A stretch of DNA of 64,000 bases from assembly GCF_024266585.1 (NCBI RefSeq), contig NZ_CP100647.1, forward strand, positions 1,965,001 to 2,029,000, written 5' to 3'. A model generated the notes under the pieces. It was not told the origin of the DNA, did no database searches, and was given only the letters and a program-made list of their open reading frames with translations. Shown here piece by piece: positions 58,144 to 64,000 of this stretch. Source of the DNA: Xanthomonas sacchari. Its GTDB lineage: Bacteria; Pseudomonadota; Gammaproteobacteria; Xanthomonadales; Xanthomonadaceae. Made by a program: the position numbers and the translations under genes. Positions within the stretch are counted from its first letter, which is position 1. Each line of letters starts with the position of its first letter.

Positions 58144-58389
58144 CCGGCGCCAGCCTGCTGGCGATCGCCGGGATGCTGACGCTGGGGAGATCAGTCCCGG
58201 CGCGAGCTTCTAGCCGGTGGCGCGGCTGGCCGCCGGGGGTTCGCGCGCGGCCTGATTCGCGCTGGTGGCCGGGGTGCTGTCCACCCGGCGCGCGGCGCTT
58301 GTGGATGCGCGCGCGGCGGTCGCTGGACCGGTTCAGTGCGGTGCTGATGAGCGGGCTGGGTCTGCGTCTGCTGTAGCGGCCCGCACGGC

Positions 58390-59457
58390 TCATCCCGCGC
58401 TCGTCGACGGGATCGCGGCATCGCCGGCGGCGGGTGCCGGTGCGGTGGCGGGCGCCGTGTCGAGCCGGATCGCGCTCTTGCCGCTGCCCTTGGCCGCGTA
58501 CAGCGCGCGGTCGGCGCGCGCGAGCAGGTCGGACACCTCGCCACCTGGCGGCAGCGACGCCAGGCCGGCACTGAATGCGAAGCGCACGCCGACCACCTCC
58601 AAACCGCGGACCCGCTGCAGCAGCCGCTGCAGCAGTTCGTTGGCCTTGGCCTGCGACAGGCCTTCGAACAGCAGGCCGAATTCCTCGCCGCCGAGGCGGC
58701 CGACACGGCAGCGCGGATCCAGCCGCAGCAGTTCCGTCGCCAGCGCCTGCAGCACCGCATCGCCGACATGATGGCCATGCCGGTCGTTGATCTGCTTGAA
58801 GTCATCGATGTCCAGCATGGCGAACTGCAGCAGTTGCGGCGTGCTCGCCGCGGTCTGCAGGTCGGCCATCAGCGCGCGCCGGTTGGGAATGCCGGTCAGC
58901 GCATCGGTCTCGGCAAGACGCCGGTAACCTTCCTTGAGCGCATGCGTGGTGCGCATGGCGGTGACGAAGGTACGGTTGAGGGTGAAGCCGATCATGGTCA
59001 CCGCCGCCACCAGGATGACCAGCAGTGGCAGGTCGGCGGACGAGGTCACCAGTGCGTCCTGCCAGCCGAGCAGGATCGTCCAGGTGGCGGCCATTGCCAG
59101 CAGATAGTCGCGGGAGTAGCTGAACACGATGCTCTGTCCAAGGCACAGGGTCACCGCGACCGGCAGCGTCCAGTCCAGACTGGCGGCGCCCATGTCGTGC
59201 AACTCGAGCCGGAGCGCTGCGCAGGTTGCGAGCATGAACAGGAAGCCGAACAGCCGCCACTGCCAGAAGCGCTTGGTCAGGCTCATGATCGCGCTGGTGC
59301 CGAGCAGGGCGGCGAAGACAAGCGCGTAGCGCAGGTCCAATGGCGCTTGCAGCCACGGGTTGCACAGCAACGATAATGGCCACGCCAGCATCACCAGGCC
59401 TTGCAGCGCCAGGATCGGCCGGCGAAGCACGCGGCGGATGTGGTTTTGGTAGGTCAT
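58390..59457 (-). CDS. Membrane-bound GGDEF protein, probable diguanylate cyclase
   Basis: A 355-residue protein with five or six transmembrane helices in the first ~165 residues (LALQGLVMLAWPLSLLC, LVFAALLGTSAIMS, LPVAVTLCLGQSIVF, LPLLVILVAAVTMIGF). A GGDEF domain follows from about 190 (ETDALTGIPNRRALMADL). The active loop is GGEEF at 256-260, and unlike the other GGDEF protein here there is no RxxD inhibitory site upstream (the position reads DPRC). I chose the ATG at 59457, with AAGGGA at 8 bases. It makes c-di-GMP, presumably in response to a membrane signal. It converges on asnB; nothing else was found in the 246-base gap. Confidence 0.88.
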   Translation of the reverse strand: MTYQNHIRRVLRRPILALQGLVMLAWPLSLLCNPWLQAPLDLRYALVFAALLGTSAIMSLTKRFWQWRLFGFLFMLATCAALRLELHDMGAASLDWTLPVAVTLCLGQSIVFSYSRDYLLAMAATWTILLGWQDALVTSSADLPLLVILVAAVTMIGFTLNRTFVTAMRTTHALKEGYRRLAETDALTGIPNRRALMADLQTAASTPQLLQFAMLDIDDFKQINDRHGHHVGDAVLQALATELLRLDPRCRVGRLGGEEFGLLFEGLSQAKANELLQRLLQRVRGLEVVGVRFAFSAGLASLPPGGEVSDLLARADRALYAAKGSGKSAIRLDTAPATAPAPAAGDAAIPSTSAG

Positions 59458-59744
59458 CTGCGTTCCCTTGGAGCGCTGCAGCGTCTGCGTGGCACGGCCG
59501 GTGCGGTGGCCCAGCGCGATATCCGTCGGACGCTGGGGCGTCGTCACCGATTAGCGGCCGCCGCAGGTGGAGCTTTAGCGCGTCCGACAGGGGGGCGGGT
59601 GGTCGGCGGCGCCGCGCGCAGGACCCGGATGCATCGCTACGCCCCGGGGCGGAAGCGTGCCGCGGGGCCGTGCAGGGTTGGCCTGGCGTCCATCGCCGCG
59701 CGTCCGGGATGGCGCGGCGGCCGGACGCGCGCAGTGCCGTGCGC

Positions 59745-60791
59745 TTACTCGAAGCGCACGCAGTGGCCGTAGCGTTCGGGCTGGATGTCGATGCCCGAGG
59801 CATCGGCCTGGTTGTTCTTGCGCCACAGGTTGGGGCGGAAGTCCTTGCCGGTGCAGTTGGCCGCGCTGTCCACGCCGATGGTGTAGGTGTAGGGATTGCC
59901 GCGGAAGGTGTTGTTCTCGAAGGTGTTGTCCTGGCTCATGCTGTTGTCCCAGCACAGGATCTGCGGCGTGCGCTGGCGGATCGAGCAGGTCAGGTAGATC
60001 CCGGCGCCCTTGTTGTCGATGAACTGGTTGCCGGCGAACAGGTTGCGCCGCGCGTCGGCCAGGTACACGCCCTGGCTGCCGTTGCGCTCCAGGCGGTTGT
60101 CGCGGATCTCGCTGTCTTCCAGGTGCTCGGTGGTGATGCCGGCGGCGACGTTGTCGTGGATCACGTTGTCGATCAGCTTGACCTTGGCGGTGCGGTTGAA
60201 CGACACCCCGTCCCAGATCGCGCCGGAGACGTCGTTGTGCGCGATCAGCAGGTCGCGGCTGTCGAATTCGCTGAGCAGGCAGGCGCTGCGGCACTTGCTC
60301 ACCCGCAGGTGGGTCAGCTGGATGTTCTGGCCGTTGCGCACCACCACCAGGCTGTTGCTCAGGTACGGACGCTCGGGCATGAACTCCTTGTCGATGGTGC
60401 CGCCGATGATCTGCAACTGCTCCACGCGCACGTCGCGGATCGGCCGTATCGGGCGCTCGTTCTGGTAGTCGCCGATGACGATGGTGGGTTGCTGCACGTG
60501 GTCGCGCATGCGCAGCACCGTGCTGTCGCCCTGGCCGCGCAGGCGCAGGCCGTCGCGCTGGATCGACAGCAGCTTGCCGACCTGGAATTCGCCGGCGCTC
60601 AGGCACACGGTGGCGGGCTTGCCGTCGTTGGGGACACGGTCGATCGCGGCCTGCAGATCGTCGCCGGGTTCGGCGCGTACGCTGCAGTCGGAAGCGGCAG
60701 CGGGTGCGTTGGCGGCCGGCGTGGCACAGGCGGAGAACGACACGGCCGCGGCGAGCGGCAGCAACAGGGTGAGCAGGGGAGGGCGCTTCAT
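59745..60791 (-). CDS. Right-handed beta-helix lipoprotein
   Basis: A 348-residue lipoprotein with signal LLTLLLPLAAAVSFSAC (lipobox FSAC). The mature part opens with VRAEPGDDLQAAIDRVPNDG, as in many parallel beta-helix polysaccharide-acting proteins. It continues through repeated turns rich in Asn and Ile, such as NDVSGAIWDGVSFNRTAKVK and NVAAGITTEHLEDSEIRDNR, typical PbH1 repeats. Cysteine pairs (CRSAC, CSIRQRTPQILC) suggest disulfides. It could be a lyase, an epimerase or a binding protein; no catalytic residues can be assigned. 88 bases separate it from the next upstream gene. Confidence 0.8.
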   Translation of the reverse strand: MKRPPLLTLLLPLAAAVSFSACATPAANAPAAASDCSVRAEPGDDLQAAIDRVPNDGKPATVCLSAGEFQVGKLLSIQRDGLRLRGQGDSTVLRMRDHVQQPTIVIGDYQNERPIRPIRDVRVEQLQIIGGTIDKEFMPERPYLSNSLVVVRNGQNIQLTHLRVSKCRSACLLSEFDSRDLLIAHNDVSGAIWDGVSFNRTAKVKLIDNVIHDNVAAGITTEHLEDSEIRDNRLERNGSQGVYLADARRNLFAGNQFIDNKGAGIYLTCSIRQRTPQILCWDNSMSQDNTFENNTFRGNPYTYTIGVDSAANCTGKDFRPNLWRKNNQADASGIDIQPERYGHCVRFE

Positions 60792-60879
60792 CGGTAGGCG
60801 GACTCGGCTGTGGGGGAGGGGGAGGCGGAGCCGGCCGGCGCAGCATGGAGACAGGCGCCGGCACGGGACCGGGACCAGG

Positions 60880-63255
60880 TCATTGTGGTGCGGGCGGCCT
60901 TAATGTCAGCGTGTACCGGGTCGGGCCGGGCAGGAACTTTGTGGCGCGCCCCTGCACCCAGTCGGCGTGACCGGCGCCCCAGAACGGCGACAGCGGGTGG
61001 CCGCTCTGGCCGCCGGGCATGTGCACGATGCCGTCGGCCTCGTGGCCCGGCGCCACCACCATGCGTTCGGAGGCGCCGAAGGCCGGGCGCTGCACCCGCG
61101 GCATGTCGTCGTCGCCGGGCAGCGGCGTGGCCGGCATGCACAGCCAGCCGCGCAGCGGCCCCGGCAGGCCCTGCGCCAGCGGATGGCAGATCGCCGCGCG
61201 GTTTTCCAGGCCCCAGCGGCGTGTGTCCAGCGGGCCATCGGCCTGCAGTCGTGTGCGCACCTCGGCGGCGGCGTCTTCCAGCAGCGCCTGCCAGCTGCCG
61301 TAGCGACGCGGCAACAGGTGCAGCGGCTGTTGCTGCAGCAGCGGCCAGGCCACGCCTTCCAGTTGCGGCAGCGGCGGTGGCGCGGTGTCGTCGCCGGATC
61401 CGGCGCGGGCCGGTGCGATCAGTCCGTCGCGGATCCGGGTCAGCACCGCCAGACGCCACGCCCGCACCAGGGTGTAGCTCACCGAGCCGGTGCTGGCGCG
61501 GCCTTCCCAATGCGCGGCTGCCTGCGCCACCGCGTGCAGCGCTGGCGTGGCCGCGCCGGCGTCGCGTTGCTGCAGCAGCGCCCACCAGCGCTGCAGGAAC
61601 AGCGCGCGGTCATCGAGCTGGATCGCCAGCAACTGCTGTTCGTTCAAGCGCGGGTGCAGGCGCAGGTCGTCGCGGATCTGCCGCGCGCGCGCACCCAGCG
61701 CGTAGCCGCCGTCGCCGATCGGCGCCAGCTCTGCGCCGCCGACCACGCGGGCGTTGGCGGTCCACAGTTGCCCGTCGGCAGGATCGATGCGCTGCGGCGA
61801 TCGGGTGGTGGACAGCGGCCACGGCGCGCAGCGGACATCCGCCGGCACCGTCGCGCGCACGTCGTGCATCACCGCGTCGGCCGCGCAATGCGGGCCGCGC
61901 AGCGGCAGCGGGCCGAGCACGCGCCAGCCGATGTGGCCGTCGCGGTCGGCCAACACCAGGTTCTGCGCCGGCGTGGCGATGTCTTGCGCGCGGGCGAAGG
62001 CGCTGCCCAGCGTGTCGGTGCGGGCGAAGTCGGCCAGGCCCAGGTTCAGCGCGCCCGGCAACTGCGCGGCCCAGCGCAGCGCCAGCGCGCTGCCGTCCGC
62101 CTCGTGCTGCAGGATCGGGCCGTAGGCGGTGTCCTCCACCTGCAGCACGGTGTCGGCGGCGCCAGAGACCCGGATCCGTTCGCGGTGCACGCTCACCGGC
62201 GTGCAGCCGGGCTGCGGCGTCGCCGCGCAGGGCGTGAGCCGGTACCAGTCGGCGGTATCGGCATAGCTGTTGGTGAAGCCCCAGGCGATGTGACCGTTGC
62301 TGCCGACGATCACCGCCGGCAGGCCCGGCAGCGAGAAGCCGGACACGTCCACGCGGCCGCCGGGGGCCTGCGCATTGGCATAGCGCAGGCGCACCCGGAA
62401 CCACAGGCTGGGCGCGCGCAGCGCCAGGTGCATGTCGTTGGCGACGATGGCGCGGCCGTCGGCGGTGCGGCTGCCGGCGATGGCCCAGTTGTTGCTGCCG
62501 GGCGCGGTAGTGGCCACCGCGTCCGCAGCGGCGCGCGCGGGCGCGTCCGCCAGGCGCCGCAGATCGACCTGGGCGGCAGCGGGCAGCGCCGCGTCGCCGC
62601 GCACGCTGCCGTCCAGGGCCGCGTCCCAACTGCTGCCCTCGTGGCGCAGCAGCGCGTACAGCGGCGCCGGCAAGCGCTGCTGCAGGCGGTACAGCGCCAG
62701 CTTGCGCTCGAGCTGCTGGCCCTGCAGGTCGAAGTACATCGCCTGGCCGGCCAGCGCCGAATCCACCGGCTGCCAGTCGCGCGGCGTGGCGAACAGCAGC
62801 AGATACGGCCACGGCCGCACCCGCAGCGCGTGCAGGCCCTGGTTGACGCCGGCGCTGTAGGCCTGCAGCGTCGCCGCGTGCGTGCCGGCGAAGGCGGCCA
62901 GCTGCGCGCTGCTGCGGGCGCGCAGGCGATGCGCACGCCGCGCCTTGTCCACGCCCAGCGCGTGCGGGCCGACCAGCTCGGACAGTTCGCCGGCGGCGGC
63001 GCGGCGCAGCAGGTCCATTTCGAAGAAGCGCTCCTGCGCATGCACGTAGCCGAGCGCGCGCATCGCATCTGCCTCGTCGGCTGCCTCGATGGTGACCACG
63101 CCCAGCGCGTCGCGCTGGATGCTCACTGGCGCCCGCAGGCCTTGCAGCGGGGCATTGCCGTCGAGCGTGGCCAGGCTGCCGCGCAGCAGCAGCCAGACGC
63201 CCAGCGCCAAGGCCACCGCCAGCAGCAGCGTGCCCAGCAGCACAGGCGTTTCCAT
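60880..63255 (-). CDS. Penicillin acylase-family N-terminal nucleophile hydrolase
   Basis: A 791-residue periplasmic hydrolase. An N-terminal hydrophobic segment (VLLGTLLLAVALALGVWLLL) acts as anchor or signal. The alpha-subunit region has VTIEAADEADAMRALGYVHA and QERFFEMDLLRRAAAGELSE. The autoprocessing site is PGSNNWAIAG with nucleophile Ser254 starting the beta subunit, and NDMHLALRAPSLWFRVRLRY follows. The C-terminal region has GGQSGHPLSPFWGAGHADW. Such enzymes cleave amides including penicillins, cephalosporins or acyl-homoserine lactones; which applies is not readable. The ATG at 63255 avoids 53 residues without homology. Confidence 0.9.
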   Translation of the reverse strand: METPVLLGTLLLAVALALGVWLLLRGSLATLDGNAPLQGLRAPVSIQRDALGVVTIEAADEADAMRALGYVHAQERFFEMDLLRRAAAGELSELVGPHALGVDKARRAHRLRARSSAQLAAFAGTHAATLQAYSAGVNQGLHALRVRPWPYLLLFATPRDWQPVDSALAGQAMYFDLQGQQLERKLALYRLQQRLPAPLYALLRHEGSSWDAALDGSVRGDAALPAAAQVDLRRLADAPARAAADAVATTAPGSNNWAIAGSRTADGRAIVANDMHLALRAPSLWFRVRLRYANAQAPGGRVDVSGFSLPGLPAVIVGSNGHIAWGFTNSYADTADWYRLTPCAATPQPGCTPVSVHRERIRVSGAADTVLQVEDTAYGPILQHEADGSALALRWAAQLPGALNLGLADFARTDTLGSAFARAQDIATPAQNLVLADRDGHIGWRVLGPLPLRGPHCAADAVMHDVRATVPADVRCAPWPLSTTRSPQRIDPADGQLWTANARVVGGAELAPIGDGGYALGARARQIRDDLRLHPRLNEQQLLAIQLDDRALFLQRWWALLQQRDAGAATPALHAVAQAAAHWEGRASTGSVSYTLVRAWRLAVLTRIRDGLIAPARAGSGDDTAPPPLPQLEGVAWPLLQQQPLHLLPRRYGSWQALLEDAAAEVRTRLQADGPLDTRRWGLENRAAICHPLAQGLPGPLRGWLCMPATPLPGDDDMPRVQRPAFGASERMVVAPGHEADGIVHMPGGQSGHPLSPFWGAGHADWVQGRATKFLPGPTRYTLTLRPPAPQ

Positions 63256-63457
63256 CGACCGCGCATCGTCTCTCTCCGGTGGGTACGCTCCCGATTCTAG
63301 ACGCGACTGCGTGTCGTTCCCGTGTGGGTGCGATGCGCTGTGCGCGGGGTCACGCATCGCGCGCCTGCGACTCGGGATGTGAATGATTCCGATTGGAACG
63401 CGGCGCGGCGGCATCGGGCACTATGGCGCCCTCAGTCGACCCCACGGAGCCCGCCCC

Positions 63458-63949
63458 ATGAAGGGACACCCCGACGTTGTGCAATGCCTCAAGGAACTGT
63501 TGCGCGGCGAACTGGCCGCGCGCGACCAGTATTTCATCCACTCGCGGCGTTACGAGGACCAGGGCCTGCTGGCGCTGTACGAACGCATCAACCACGAAAT
63601 GGAAGAGGAAACCGAGCACGCCGATGCGCTGCTGCGACGCATCCTGTTCCTGGAAGGCGACCCGGACATGCGCCCGCATGCGTTCGAGCCCGGGCGCACG
63701 GTCGAGGAGATGCTGGAGAAGGATCTGAAGGTCGAGTACGAAGTGCGCGCCAATCTGGCCGCGGGCATGAAGCTGTGCGAACAGCATGGCGACTACGTCA
63801 GCCGCGACGTGCTGCTGGCGCAGTTGCGCGACACCGAGGAAGACCATGCCTGGTGGCTGGAACAGCAGCTTGGCCTGATCAAGCGCATCGGCATGGCGCT
63901 GTACCAGACCTCGAAGATCGACGGGCACGTGTCCGGCAAGGACGCCTGA
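63458..63949 (+). CDS. ftnA: FtnA-type (heme-free) bacterioferritin-like iron storage protein
   Basis: A 163-residue ferritin-fold subunit starting [14 protein letters not shown]. Ferroxidase ligands are visible: Glu18 in [11 protein letters not shown], Glu51 and His54 in EEETEHAD, Glu94 and the EEDH pair near 127-130. The heme-ligating Met52 of true bacterioferritin is Thr here (EETEHAD), as in the heme-free FtnA of Pseudomonas, so this subunit should not bind heme. I chose the ATG at 63458 because it starts the family sequence; the upstream 25 codons are not conserved. It stores iron as a 24-mer. No bfd gene is in the window. Confidence 0.9.
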   Translation: MKGHPDVVQCLKELLRGELAARDQYFIHSRRYEDQGLLALYERINHEMEEETEHADALLRRILFLEGDPDMRPHAFEPGRTVEEMLEKDLKVEYEVRANLAAGMKLCEQHGDYVSRDVLLAQLRDTEEDHAWWLEQQLGLIKRIGMALYQTSKIDGHVSGKDA

Positions 63950-63955
63950 TCCGCG

Positions 63956-63979
63956 CGCCTCCCGCGCAGGCGGGAGGCG
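63956..63979 (+). terminator. Hairpin after ftnA
   Basis: CGCCTCCCGC-GCAG-GCGGGAGGCG: a perfect 10-base stem 6 bases after the ftnA stop, followed only by a short T-poor stretch, so the terminator is moderate. Confidence 0.7.
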
Positions 63980-64000
63980 TCATCGCTGGGCGGGGGTGTC

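Noticed and set aside
58140-58376. Possible small gene after asnB (starts MTGASLLAIAG)
   Set aside because: Arg/Trp-rich without domain, starts at the asnB stop, no ribosome binding site; likely non-coding.
60967-63300. 777-codon open frame opposite the penicillin acylase-family gene
   Set aside because: Antisense shadow; the minus-strand gene has the SNNW autoprocessing motif and family domains.

Overview
The window is a GC-rich chromosomal stretch from a member of the Xanthomonadaceae, most likely Xanthomonas or a close relative. The evidence is its gene complement and order, a candidate type IV secretion effector with the Xanthomonas-type XVIPCD tail, and a dense family of GGGAATGG/CCATTCCC inverted repeats. 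I see no rRNA, tRNA, CRISPR array, insertion sequence or prophage. Genus is inferred from protein resemblance by eye, not from a search.

Left part (1-20.7 kb, mixed strands). It starts with an iron-uptake pair (piuC-type hydroxylase, cut by the window edge, and a TonB-dependent siderophore receptor with a candidate Fur box) and a lower-GC secreted protein. Next come a class III aminotransferase divergent from an Lrp/AsnC regulator with two palindromes between them, queA, a degraded gene fragment, two lipoproteins (DUF885, DUF4349), two small unknowns, a LysR/EamA divergent pair, DinB and a periplasmic cyclophilin. A candidate T4SS effector, an intracellular PHB depolymerase, a methyltransferase and a HemJ-like membrane protein complete this part.

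Core part (20.9-42.1 kb, all minus strand). This is the classic essential supercluster: rpsB-tsf-(HDOD/GGDEF protein)-pyrH-frr-uppS-cdsA-dxr-rseP-bamA-lpxD-fabZ-lpxA-lpxB-rnhB-dnaE-accA. It couples translation, nucleotide, isoprenoid and phospholipid synthesis, outer-membrane assembly, lipid A synthesis and replication. Many junctions are ATGA overlaps. No skp lies between bamA and lpxD; a block of hairpins is there instead. The repeat family sits at five junctions from frr/pyrH to accA/dnaE, and at two of them it is translated into the ends of LpxB and RnhB.

A six-gene chaperone-usher pilus operon of the archaic (Csu-like, spore-coat-U) type lies at 42.4-48.1 kb, between rpsB and map, a pair that is directly divergent in many proteobacteria.

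Right part (48.3-64 kb). map-glnD-dapD are translationally coupled and followed by a lipoprotein, an ArsC/Spx-like protein, a GNAT enzyme, dapE and asnB. asnB is preceded by a 31-codon leader ORF with four Asn codons and a perfect terminator whose 3' arm is duplicated upstream, which reads as a ribosome-mediated asparagine attenuator. The window ends with a membrane GGDEF protein, a beta-helix lipoprotein, a penicillin-acylase-family hydrolase and an FtnA-type ferritin.
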